NCBI GenBank assembly: GCA_963556695.1
Contig: CAUWAG010000013.1
Location: 1,364,001 to 1,428,000 of the forward strand
Reading direction: 5' to 3'
DNA from: Anthostomella pinea
Taxonomy: Eukaryota; Ascomycota; Sordariomycetes; Xylariales; Xylariaceae
Length of the DNA: 64,000 nt
Positions 26,037 to 35,066 of the stretch are shown here, piece after piece. Below the pieces are notes generated by a model, which saw only the letters and a list, made by a program, of their open reading frames with translations, made no database searches and was not told the DNA's origin. Position numbers and translations under genes: made by a program. Numbering within the stretch: position 1 is the stretch's first letter; every line of letters starts with the position of its first letter.

Positions 26037-26708
26037 ATGTTCTCCCGCCTCACCAACATCCTCGCCACAGGCATCATCCTCATGGGCTACGCCATGGGTG
26101 ACACCATGGGCCATCCAGCAACCAGAAGCGAACAAGCGGACTGCCTGACGGACACCGACGTCGCCTTGATCACGGGAGTGTACCAGGGTCTGATATCCCA
26201 GTACAACGACTCCCTGTGCAATTCGTTCTGTGCGCTTGAGATGTACGATGTAAGAAACTCCAACCAGGATTCATCACTCTGCCCCGTCACCCCACAACCT
26301 GTCAGAACCTTTTCGTAGGAGATGTAGAAAGCCATAGCCAATAACACAAGTGCGATACGACAGTGGGACGAGACGATGAGCATCCTCCTAGGCCGACCGA
26401 CCGGCGAGCCGCTCTTCAAGAACCGCGACGAGTTCATGGCCTACCAGCGCATCACGCCTCCTCAGCCCGTGACCATCCAGAAGGTCCAAGCGGTGGCCTG
26501 CACCAGTATGACACTGATCCTGACGGCCTCCTTCGGTGAGGCCATGGAACGGATCAGGGGTATCAGTGTGCTGAGTCTGCGGAGAAACGACGCGGGCAAT
26601 TCGTGGCTGATTACAGGGATCGATGCCGAGTTCAACGGGCTTGCTTGGTTGTCGGATCTGGGTGGAAACTTCACCTTGCCTGGAGGCAATGTTCCGCTGT
26701 TGGGATAA
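26037..26708 (+). CDS. Small secreted NTF2-like protein
   Basis: Two exons, 26037-26249 and 26364-26708 (185 aa), split by a GTAAGA...CAG intron of 114 nt. The N-terminus MFSRLTNILATGIILMGYAMG is a hydrophobic signal peptide. The mature part begins with a cysteine-containing helix (ADCLTDTDVALITGVYQGL, then CNSFC) and continues with alternating strands (VTIQKVQAVACTSMTLILTA, SVLSLRRND, SWLITGIDAEF), a layout that fits an NTF2/SnoaL-like cone fold. I see no catalytic signature, so the activity is unknown. Four cysteines in the first half could form disulfides, consistent with export. It is one of two secreted-protein genes flanking the repeat-rich region. The family call is inference from pattern; the gene itself is well supported by the splice sites, signal peptide and open frame. 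Confidence 0.7.
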
Positions 26709-27897
26709 AGGAGTTGGGACATTCTCTAGACGCTTGCATAGACCAGCGCAGGTAGTTGGGTGCCTATGGCCTGGTGGACGATGGAATGAGTAAACCATGG
26801 CACAAAACCCAGATTTTCGTAATGCATGCCGACGTTGATGATCTCGTCATGAACATAGCAACTGCGACTGCATCAAAGCCAGTAACGTAACTTACTACAC
26901 GTAGGTAAGCAAGTGAGTGAAATGCCGGTACTATCGAGCATCGACGGTGCCCTGCGGCTGGAGCGGACAGTGCCGTCGAAGCCCGTCCCTTTGCAGGATC
27001 ATGGCCGAATCCCTGCAAACGCCTCCATGTGTCTTCCGTATAGGTGCCTTTCGTATTAATGCCTCCCGTGTAGCCAAGCTGTTTGTTGGGTCTGGGGTTG
27101 AGTAGGCTTAGTTCCCGTTAAACACCCGGCTTTTGTGGTGTACGGAATGCATTGTTGCGAGCTGTATAACTAGGTAGCGAAGCGTCCTGTACATAGATAA
27201 GGCCCTCACACACTGTCTGCCCTGTATAGGGCTGAGGACCTTATACCTCGGCATTCCTTCATAGCTGCCCCCCTGCCGCCAATCCGTCAGCCTTAGCCAG
27301 GGGTCAGAGATCCGATCGACCAGACCTGGCTCGCAGATGGCTCTAGAATTGACATAACCATGAGAATCCTATAGGCCCACCTAAAAATAAACAGCCTATG
27401 GGCCAAACTGATACACCACCTCCCCTGTTTTAGTATACACTCGGGGTGGAACTGACGCCAAGGCCCGACTCCATCAAGGTACCAAAGTCTGAAGAGGATG
27501 GCATAAATCGTACCCTGAAGTGACCTCTGACCCTTGTGACTAGGCCTGTCATTGACCTGGCCACTGTTCAAGAAGTAGGACGCGTAGTGTAGTACAAGAA
27601 ACTCGCTACGTCCGCATTGACGGTTCCGGTGTGCGGCGTCCGCAGAATGAGGGCAGACCTGTTATTATTATCCAGGAACACGAAAGCAAAAGGACCGATG
27701 GTCCTACAAGGAGCGACCTGGCGTCATGAAATTGGCAGCCCTCGAGGTAGGACACTGGTATCACCCACTATACATAGCATTGATGGATGTGACAGACACC
27801 TTACCACCGCCCTATGCACCATGAGGAGTGCTAAAGGATGCTGCTGCCAAGCGCCGTTACTTTAGCCGTTACATATTATAAACCAATCAATCAGACC
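26709..27897. other. Intergenic region, no gene seen
   Basis: About 1.2 kb downstream of the secreted NTF2-like gene. Short open frames exist on both strands but none shows a domain, signal peptide or plausible splice partner. AT content rises towards 27880. Confidence 0.4.
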
Positions 27898-27982
27898 TAT
27901 TATTATGACCTCCCTATTATTATGACCTCCCTATTATTATGACCTCCCTATTATTATGACCTCCCTATTATTATGACCTCCC
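27898..27982. repeat. 17-bp minisatellite, five exact copies
   Basis: The unit TATTATTATGACCTCCC is repeated five times head to tail without a mismatch. Perfect identity implies recent expansion or ongoing slippage or unequal exchange. Confidence 0.97.
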
Positions 27983-28012
27983 TCGTCATGACCAGCCTCT
28001 ATGTCTTCCTAA

Positions 28013-28229
28013 GCATGCCTACGACATAACGGAGCTTTTCTTGTCAGCACCTCCATTGCCATTGGACACTACAGAAACTCGAGAGCATGTGTATGATCAT
28101 CCCTTGATTCCCTCCCATGTCGGATCATCCTCCCTTTCTCTTCCAGGCAGGCCTACGACGCAACGGAACCTTACACTTGTGCCAGCGCAATGGCCGTTGG
28201 ACACTACAAAATATCGAGGGCATGTGTAT
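28013..28229. repeat. Imperfect tandem duplication, period ~134 bp
   Basis: Two diverged copies, 28013-28094 and 28147-28229, share CCTACGAC.YAACGGA, ATTGCCATTGGACACTACA versus ATGGCCGTTGGACACTACA, and CGAG.GCATGTGTAT. A weaker third start (GCACGTCTACC) is visible at about 28276. Lies 560-780 bp upstream of the broken secreted-protein gene. Confidence 0.8.
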
Positions 28230-28399
28230 TATTAGGATATCTCTCGTCATAGTTTGCCCCCTCTTTCCGCCCGGCACGTCTACCCTGTGATAATGACGAG
28301 TATCTTGCCTCTTGGGCGGAACAATCGTCTTTAGACGATGGCGGACATCACCGAAGTCCATTGTAATGAGTCAATACGCTAGGCAGCTTCATTCCTGCT

Positions 28400-28612
28400 C
28401 TATTCTGGTCACGATATGACGAAATATGTCGAGAACATCGTTGAGTCCCGGAACTTTCAGCGGCTGCTTGAGCACTCAGTCATCATCTTGCCCCTATTCT
28501 GACCGGATGTACAGCTTCTGCCTGCGAGATCTATTTTGGTCATGCTATGATGGAATACGTCGACAACAATGTTGAGTCCGGAACTTCCAGCGGCAGCTTG
28601 AGCACCCAGTCA
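28400..28612. repeat. Imperfect tandem duplication in the promoter of the secreted-protein gene
   Basis: Two copies, 28400-28482 and 28531-28612, share CTATT.TGGTCA, TATGA..GAATACGTCGA or its variant, GTTGAGTCC.GGAACTT.CAGCGGC.GCTTGAGCAC.CAGTCA. The offset is 131 bp. The second copy ends 6 bp before a TATAAG box at 28618-28623, so the duplicated block lies in the core promoter region. Confidence 0.85.
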
Positions 28613-28617
28613 CTGGG

Positions 28618-28623
28618 TATAAG
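28618..28623 (+). promoter_or_regulatory. TATA-like box of the secreted-protein gene
   Basis: TATAAG sits 172 bp upstream of the ATG at 28790 and just after the second copy of the duplicated block. The following ~170 bp is A- and C-rich with CAACA and CACC repeats, typical of a fungal 5' leader. Confidence 0.45.
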
Positions 28624-28789
28624 TGTCCGACGAGTTCCAGAGATTGAACAGCTTTCTCTCTCTCTCATCATCATCACCATTACCATCATCAGTCCACAGC
28701 AAAAGCAACAACAATTACCACCCACAGTACCTACCCAAGAACACGCGAATACATCTACAACAAACATCAACAGCCCCATCACCTCCAAA

Positions 28790-29227
28790 ATGAAGACCTC
28801 TTTCGTCGCCGTTCTCATCGCAGCCTTTGCGGCTTCTTCCTCCCTCGCCTTTGGCACGCACGGCGAGCAGGGCTAGCAGAAGGCGGGCAACAAGGCCATG
28901 AAGCACTGCAAAAGCGGCAACTGCTGGATTTCCATTGCCAACAACAAGGTCACGATCCACGACCATAAGGATGGCAACAAGCCCGTCTACGACACCGACA
29001 TCGACGACTCCAACGAGGCAGAATTCGACGAGTGGGCCATGAACTCGGACAAACGTCAGCGACGAGGCACCAGCCCCAACCCCCCGGGTCGCAATCTGTT
29101 CGCTAGGGACGGGTGCACCCAGGCGAACTGCCCGGATGGCGACACTACCACATGCATTGACTATGGCGGTGCTTCTTGCATCAACTGCTACCAGACCGGT
29201 ACCAATGGCTACACCTGCTCGTACTAA
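28790..29227 (+). pseudogene. Small cysteine-rich secreted protein gene with in-frame TAG
   Basis: The frame opens at 28790 with a clear signal peptide (MKTSFVAVLIAAFAASSSLA) and hits TAG at 28874-28876 after 28 codons. The same frame then continues open to TAA at 29227, encoding about 117 further codons with eight cysteines, five of them in the last 45 residues, and a basic KRQRR stretch that could be a Kex2-type site. Base composition is GC-rich and protein-like on both sides of the stop. No GT donor with branch site allows an intron that removes the TAG without deleting the signal peptide. The stop is followed by CAG, so weak readthrough is conceivable. I do not recognise the family; it fits the general class of small secreted, effector-like fungal proteins. 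It could also be a sequencing error. Confidence 0.65.
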
Positions 29228-29263
29228 GTCGAGAGGATGTGAGAACCTGTACTCATACACTGT

Positions 29264-29350
29264 ATTATTAGAGAACTTGGGGGGATTCATTCACTATTAG
29301 AAGGCTTGACAGGATTCACTCATTATTAGAGGGTTTGGAGGGACTCCCTC
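29264..29350. repeat. 29-bp tandem repeat, three copies
   Basis: Copies at 29264-29292, 29293-29321 and 29322-29350, each beginning A(T/C)TATTAGA and ending GGA(T/C)TC.(C/T)TC. They begin 37 bp after the stop codon of the secreted-protein gene, in its 3' flank. Confidence 0.85.
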
Positions 29351-31011
29351 TTCGCCGTTCTACCCACACAAGCGGTTAGAATCTCAATACACACTCGTTT
29401 TAGATCTCTACACTCGGCCCTCATAAGTCTTCGTACGCGCATGTTGATATCACCCGTAAAGAATTAAAGTAACGGAATAAGCAGCTTTAATGCTATACGC
29501 TATTTTTAAAGCTGATGCCAGCGTGCTTATTCCAATCACGATAAATATACCGTTGTTTGCTGGACGTGGTGTGCGGAGATTTGTGAGGATTCAATGTATC
29601 AACTTAATTAACTTATTGCTTGAGTGACACCTAGGTGCGAATGCGATTGGGGTGTACAGAGGCTTACTGGTCATCTATCAAGTGGCTTATACCTGATCGG
29701 CTCTGGCAATCTCGTCGCTCAAGGTACTCTGTACTCTTCCTCAGGAGGAAGTTCTGAGTCAAAGATTCGAGGTTTGATTAGAGTGCCTATGTGGAGCAAT
29801 ATGATGTATCGATCTGTGCAGGTATCCCATCAGGCAACCACAACAATAAATGAGACCACCGCAAGTTCCCACCAGAACTCGCCTACTTCCTTACACGACC
29901 AACACACGAATAAAACACCTGAAAATAAACGAAAAAAGGCCGACAATAAAGAATTGATTAATGAAGATTCTTGTCGACTTACGAATTTATCAGATTTATT
30001 ACAACCGAGTTATGTCTTATTACAGTCGGCTGGTAGAAATCGCACTTATTCAAGGTGCTGTGGCTCGTTGTGGCTGTCTCATTTATTGATGTGGGCCTGC
30101 CCATGTACTATACAAGGGTGGATTCCTGTCAGCCCTACCCTAGCTGGTATTCGTCATCGCATAGCCCGCTATATAAACCCTCGCAGCCCACCTTAACCCC
30201 CCTGATTCCCGAGGTCCCCCAACCAAGGTGTCCCGCTATTTGGCCGCATCAACCAGCTTCCGATATAATGAGTGAACTTGTAAGCAACAAGACACTCCCC
30301 CCCCTTTCACCACTTGCCTGCTCCATGAAAGAGGGCCGCCGCCAGGGCCAGCACACAGATCTAATCTATTTAGCTAGTTACAATAGGTCTCTCCAGCCAC
30401 CACATCTACCACCCCTGGTGACGTGTGTCACTAATAGTACTTTTATAAGATAGTATTTTTATTACCGTTTTAGACTTGTTATTAAGATTAGAAATTTCTC
30501 AGCGCCTTTTTAATTACAATTGCTTTAATCTAACCTTTAAAGCCTTAATCTTTTTATTTTTAATAATAATTTCGGTTTTTTAACTTTAAATGTGGTTTTA
30601 ATACTTTTACTAACTTAGTCCTTGAGGATTTATTTTTACTGAAGTTTATAATCTAGCAGCTTATATGCAGGGTTTATTAGTTCTTTAATTTAAAGCTTTT
30701 TAAAAACATTAACTTAAAGGTCTCTTTTTTATGTTATGTGCAGTTTTTATAGCTAATAAAAAAACATCTAATAACTTTAAAGCCTGAAAACATGTTTTGT
30801 TTATTAAAAGTAAAAGTTTTTACTTGTTATAATAACAAATAAAGTTAATTTTATTAATAAGCGAGACATTTATTAAAGAATTTAACTTAGAAAACAGTTT
30901 TTATTAGTAACTTTTAAAGCATTATAAAGCCCATTATTTAAAGGTTATATACCGTAATTGATATACGTAAGAAGGAAATAAAATAAGCTATTATTAAAAT
31001 AATATAACATA

Positions 31012-31060
31012 GCTGACAAGCAAGTTGATATTACAAGCGAGTTGGCACTCGTCATGAACT
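31012..31060 (+). repeat. Left terminal inverted repeat of the Fot1/pogo element
   Basis: Begins GCTGACAAGC and contains TTACAAGCGAGTTGGCA, preceded by a TA. Its reverse complement is found at 33433-33481. Confidence 0.9.
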
Positions 31061-31472
31061 GTCTAACCAACACGATTCAAACCATTATATCTCTATCAAT
31101 AACAATGGCACCGCGTTATAACAAATCAGACTTACAGCTAGCTGTCCAAGCTAAATGACGTGACCCTCATATTTCTATATTTCAGCTTACAAAACTCTTT
31201 AATATCCCTCGTTCCACTTTGAGCAATAGAATCAAAGGAATGCCATCACGACGTGACAGCATGTCTAATACTTTGAAACTTACGGTTTCCGAATAGAATG
31301 CTATCCTTTCCTTCATTCTCGACTAGGATGTATGGGCATTTCCACCCCGGCACAGTAAATGTTGAAGATATAGTAAATCAATTGTTAGTGTTAGATACAA
31401 GCGAGTTCAGATTATTCAGGTTGTCAAGTGTGTTCTGTTGTTGTTGTTGTTCTGCCCTGCTTCTTCAGCATA

Positions 31473-31561
31473 CAGAGATTGATCATCTGTCTTCTTGGTG
31501 GGTCAGATGCCCTGTGCGTCACTGCCCTATTGGAGATCTTCTGGTGTCTATTTCTGGCTTC
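31473..31561. repeat. Dispersed repeat copy 1, inserted in the transposase
   Basis: An 89-bp stretch matching 35837-35925 at 81 positions. It lies within a foreign block of about 190 bp (31395-31585) that splits the transposase between its VNQLLVLDTSE-like and AGRVGKK-like segments. Seven of the eight differences are T here against C in copy 2. Confidence 0.9.
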
Positions 31562-32496
31562 TATTTAATAGTTGGCGGCACATGGGGCTGGACGTGTTGG
31601 AAAGAAGTAAATGCGGAACTTCATTAAACGCACACCAGGCCTCTGGACGCATTTTCATCAGAGGATGGACTATTAGAGGGTCTTAAACGAAGATCCAGAC
31701 ACGTATTGTGCGTGATTTTGCCAAGTTGGTGCGGCAATTATGAAACATAGTATCTAAGACGCGGATATTTATAACTTTGACGAGACTGGGTTTATGATGG
31801 GCATTATTGGGTCCGGCATAGTTATTATAAGTGCCAAAAGACATAGCAGGTCTAAACAAGCTCAGCAAAGTAACAGAGAATGGTCTACAGCAATCTCTGT
31901 TATTAATATTGATAGTTGGGTGGTCCCGCCGTTCATCATTCTACAGGGCAAAACCCATTTTGCGTTATAATATTGCAACACGACATTACCACGTAATTGG
32001 AAGGTGGCCGTGTCTAACAATGGATAGACTACAAATGAGATCGGTTTGAAATAGATTCAGCATTTCGACAAGTATACCAGATCATGTATAACTGCTGGTA
32101 AACGCCTTCTCATCCTAAATAGTCATGAAAGCCACTATTCCCAGGTCTTTGAGAATTATTGCCAGAACAATAGTATTATTACTCTTTATATGCCTGTCCA
32201 TTCGTCACATAGGTTCCAGCCTTTAGATGTTGGTTGTTTTAGCCTGCCCAAACGAGCTTATAGTCGCCTAATTAAGGATCTTATCCGGCGTCATATAACC
32301 CATATTTCAAAGGAGGACTTTCTCGCAACGTTTTATGAAGCACACAACGCTGTCATGACATTGGAAAACATTTGAGCAGGTTTTAGTGTCACTGGCCTTG
32401 TTCCTTTTGACTCAGAAAGTGTTATTTCAGCTTGATACGCGTCATCAGGGGGAGTAGTCAATGTGGCTGGCACAGACACAGTCATTAACACAGCCA

Positions 32497-32665
32497 CTGG
32501 TATGTGTGTGGGTTACTCATTGTATGTGCGGACCTAGATAGCTAGGGCTAGACTAGTTAGATAAGGGCTGCACTAAGATAGGGATTGCAGTTACCTTAAG
32601 TAGCTGCAATCTTTCCCATCTTAGTCCTTGCAACCCAACCCCGCCTCACACATCAATTGACACCT
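32497..32665. repeat. Hairpin-type MITE-like insertion in the transposase
   Basis: The segment starts ATGTGTG and ends CACACAT. Inside, CTAAGATAGGGATTGCAG pairs with CTGCAATC..TCCCATCTTAG. It lies between the DDE core and the C-terminal coil of the transposase, where the protein similarity is interrupted. The exact ends and target duplication are not resolved. Confidence 0.6.
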
Positions 32666-33080
32666 ATTGCACAACGCAATACAGCTGGATGTTATTGCTA
32701 TCGTACGAACACCGTCACTAAACCCCAATCTGCTACCCACTACTTGGACTTCAAAGACGCCTACCACCATTAACAAAGTGTTAAACCAATCGGTTTATAT
32801 CCAAAATTGAGTCAGAAACCACCAGAGAAGCTCACCTACATCAATAATTGATGTATTGAGCTCGTTTTTAAAGGCTATACACGCTCTTATGCACAAGGTC
32901 ACTTTGGTTGATTTCCGGGTCTGCGAGCTAGAGGAGGCCAATCACTTACTACATAAATGTTAGAGAACAAAAAACAAACGTCTGATAAAAAACGGAATAA
33001 TTTCTATTAAAAATATAATAGATCTTCAGGCTATAAAAAATGGTACTAAGTTGGTAAGACAGGAAAAGAGTAAAGGTAGT

Positions 33081-33260
33081 TGACACACATCAACGCAGAG
33101 ACTCACTGTAAGTGGGTGCCTTGGCCAATCAGAGTGCGACTAGATAGATAAGATAAGGAGGGACTGCTACTATATATAGTGGCAGCCCTCACCTAGCTAG
33201 CTAGATAACCAACCCACGCACAACAACATATTTGACACTCATACTCGCTCGCTTCAGTAG
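33081..33260 (+). repeat. LTR-like fragment, copy A
   Basis: Begins TTGACACACATCAACG and contains CACTGTAAGTGGGTGCC, GGCCAATCAGAGT, a TATATATA box inside a palindrome (CTGCTACTATATATAGTGGCAG) and CACAACAACATATTTG. The reverse complement of this block recurs at 33755-33930. The CAAT-TATA-CAACA layout resembles a retroelement LTR followed by a leader; a foldback MITE is the alternative. Confidence 0.65.
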
Positions 33261-33754
33261 TCGTCATCTAAGGGGGACGGCAGCGCGTGACCGACGGTCT
33301 GGCATTTGCGGGAATACTGGCCATAATACGCAAACTTGTACAATAGAGATAGAAACCTCTGAGAAAGAGGAATCTAATTGATTGAATTGAATTGAACGCG
33401 TTATGGGGAATTATTTGATATAGCAGTTTGAGAGTTCATGACAAATGCCAACTCGCTTGTAATGTCAACTCGCTCATCAGCTACATTATAGTTATAAATT
33501 CGTTTTATTAATACGCATTAAACTATGTTAAATAAAAGGATTTTAAAAAATAAAAATAAAAAACTATATACGTATAAAAATATGGCTCTTATAGCTATTT
33601 AATATTAAAAAGATCGCTTTAAACTGGGGTTTTATTTTATTTTGCGTCTGCGTGTCACGATTTTGTAAATGTATTAGAAGGATACAAGGACCCTTTTTGA
33701 CTATTAACGTATAATAAACTCTGGTTGAAGGAAAAGAAAGATCTAAAGATGCAC

Positions 33755-33930
33755 CCTGAAATGAGCAAGTATGGGGGGCAAATATGTTGTTGTGCATGGG
33801 TTAGCTATCTAGCTAAGTGGGAGGACTGCACCTATTATATAGTGGCCGCTCCCTTATCTTATCTATTTAGCTGTACTCTGATTGGCCAGGGCACCCACTT
33901 ACAGTGGGTCCCTTTGGTGACGTATGTCAC
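33755..33930 (-). repeat. LTR-like fragment, copy B (inverted)
   Basis: Inverted relative to copy A and lying just outside the right TIR of the Fot1/pogo element. Shares CAAATATGTTGTTGTGC, GGCCAATCAGAGT (reversed), GATAAGATAAGG (reversed) and the GTGACGTATGTCAC terminal palindrome at 33917-33930. The similarity continues past the presumed LTR end into a leader-like segment (CATACTTGCTCATTTCAG on the minus strand). Confidence 0.65.
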
Positions 33931-34520
33931 ACCCAAATTAGTGGGCAGCTAGATGTGGGCAGTCGTCTCCTAGCAGACCCACTAGGGCATGGATCAACCT
34001 GTCGTCCGATCCGTCACATACTCAGTCACGTGACCCAGGGACCATAAGGACCATCGCTAGACCTGATGGATGGTGGAACTATCACACTGCCTATAAAAGG
34101 AAAATATTTTTTTGTTATTTGCAAGCAATTTTATTTAAAGTCTAACAGTTTTTTAAGCATAGATAATATTAATTAGTAGTTTTTTAAAACTTTTTAATGA
34201 ATTATTGTGACAAGCTGTCTAACTTATAAGGCTAAAGGGTTCTATAGGGTTTATATTATGAAGTAAGTCAACACAAAAGACGATAGAGGCTTATGTCAAC
34301 TGGAAGACACTCAGATGCTGGGGCTTGGTCTGATCCAGGGGATCACTGTATAGTCAAGTCATCAGCAGATTTCTCCCACCTTAGGGTTGGCTAAGATGCT
34401 TAGATTAATTACTGAGGTAGAGACTGTCTGTCTATCTAGCCGGAAAATGTCCGTCCTTATATATCCAATCTCTTCCTCATTGATGGAGTAGGATCACCTT
34501 GTCCAAGAGTGATGCTCACT

Positions 34521-34580
34521 GGCTCACTCCCTGATCCAGTGATCCTCGAAGGCTCACTTCGTGATCCAGTGATCCGTCAC
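34521..34580. repeat. Short direct repeat GGCTCACT..TGATCCAGTGATCC
   Basis: Two copies of GGCTCACT(C/T)C.TGATCCAGTGATCC about 33 bp apart, ending in a CACGTGAC palindrome. Lies in a less AT-rich relic patch (34262-34720) of unknown origin, possibly another LTR remnant. Confidence 0.6.
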
Positions 34581-34852
34581 GTGACAGTTTGTGATGTAAT
34601 CCGTAATACCCATTGTTCTGTTCCTGGCTTCTAATTCCAGTGGTTCTTGATGTACTCCCCTTGGCCCTCCAACAGGCCGTGGTATTTGTTGGTTCGTAAC
34701 ATAATGCCGCCTCTATGAATAACATAAGTGTTTTTTAGTTTTTCCTAGCCATAATCTTTTTTTAAACCAATTAGTTAATCTAAACGTAAAGCTTTTAAAG
34801 CGTACCACTTCTATCTTTTTATTAATCTTAGTTTTAACTTAAAGGTTACAAC

Positions 34853-35066
34853 TGTGACGGCCTGCACAGACCTTCCCACATGACAAGCGGATACTTCCTA
34901 ATAGGGGAAGGATCTGACCAGAGGATCCCCTTAAAGGGGCAACCTCCTACTGTACCTATCTCTCTCTCTCTCTTCCTTTCCTCTCTAGTCTTGATATTCT
35001 CGTCAATAGAGTAATAGCTGCTTGCTGCAGGCCATGTCCCAGCTCCTCAGTATGCTCGCCGTGACA
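34853..35066. mobile_element. Solo LTR with 5-bp target site duplication
   Basis: A 214-bp block starting TGTGACGG and ending CCGTGACA, i.e. TG...CA with short inverted ends, flanked on both sides by ACAAC (34848-34852 and 35067-35071). The interior has a CT run and AGGGGAAGGATC/GGATCCCCTT segments. No gag or pol sequence is adjacent, so this is a solo LTR left by recombination of a retrotransposon; a 5-bp duplication fits Ty3/gypsy or Ty1/copia. Confidence 0.85.

Larger units (their letters stand above)
31105..32990 (+). pseudogene. Pogo/Fot1 family DDE transposase, multiply disrupted
   Basis: Reading across frames: an N-terminal helix-turn-helix segment from ATG at 31105 (MAPRYNKSDLQLAVQAK, then a stop, then FNIPRSTLSNRIKGMPSRRDS), the DDE_1 core with IYNFDETGFMMG at about 31770, NREWSTAISVIN, a VPPFII strand, and VHSSHRFQPLDVGCF at about 32195-32240. 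The C-terminal SSPTSIIDVL...LEEANHLL coiled segment continues to about 32960. The second catalytic position reads LNSHESH (Asn codon at 32118-32120), where the family has LDGHESH, so a catalytic Asp is lost. Stops interrupt every domain, several as TAA or TAG where CAA, CAG or TGG codons are expected. The gene is dead. Confidence 0.9.
31012..33481 (+). mobile_element. Fot1/pogo-type DNA transposon, decayed
   Basis: A 2470-bp element bounded by 49-bp terminal inverted repeats (31012-31060 and 33433-33481) and by TA dinucleotides (31010-31011 and 33482-33483), the target duplication expected of the Tc1/mariner/pogo superfamily. The TIRs match at 43 of 49 positions and all six differences are transitions. 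Inside lies a broken transposase on the plus strand with at least two nested insertions (about 31395-31585 and 32480-32740) and an LTR-like fragment near the right end (33081-33230). Without these it would be close to the roughly 1.9 kb of typical Fot1-like elements. It cannot be autonomous. Confidence 0.9.

Noticed and set aside
31298..31627. 109-codon open frame with a run of cysteines
   Set aside because: It is read through the insertion inside the dead transposase; the Cys run comes from a TGT repeat. Not a cysteine-rich secreted protein.
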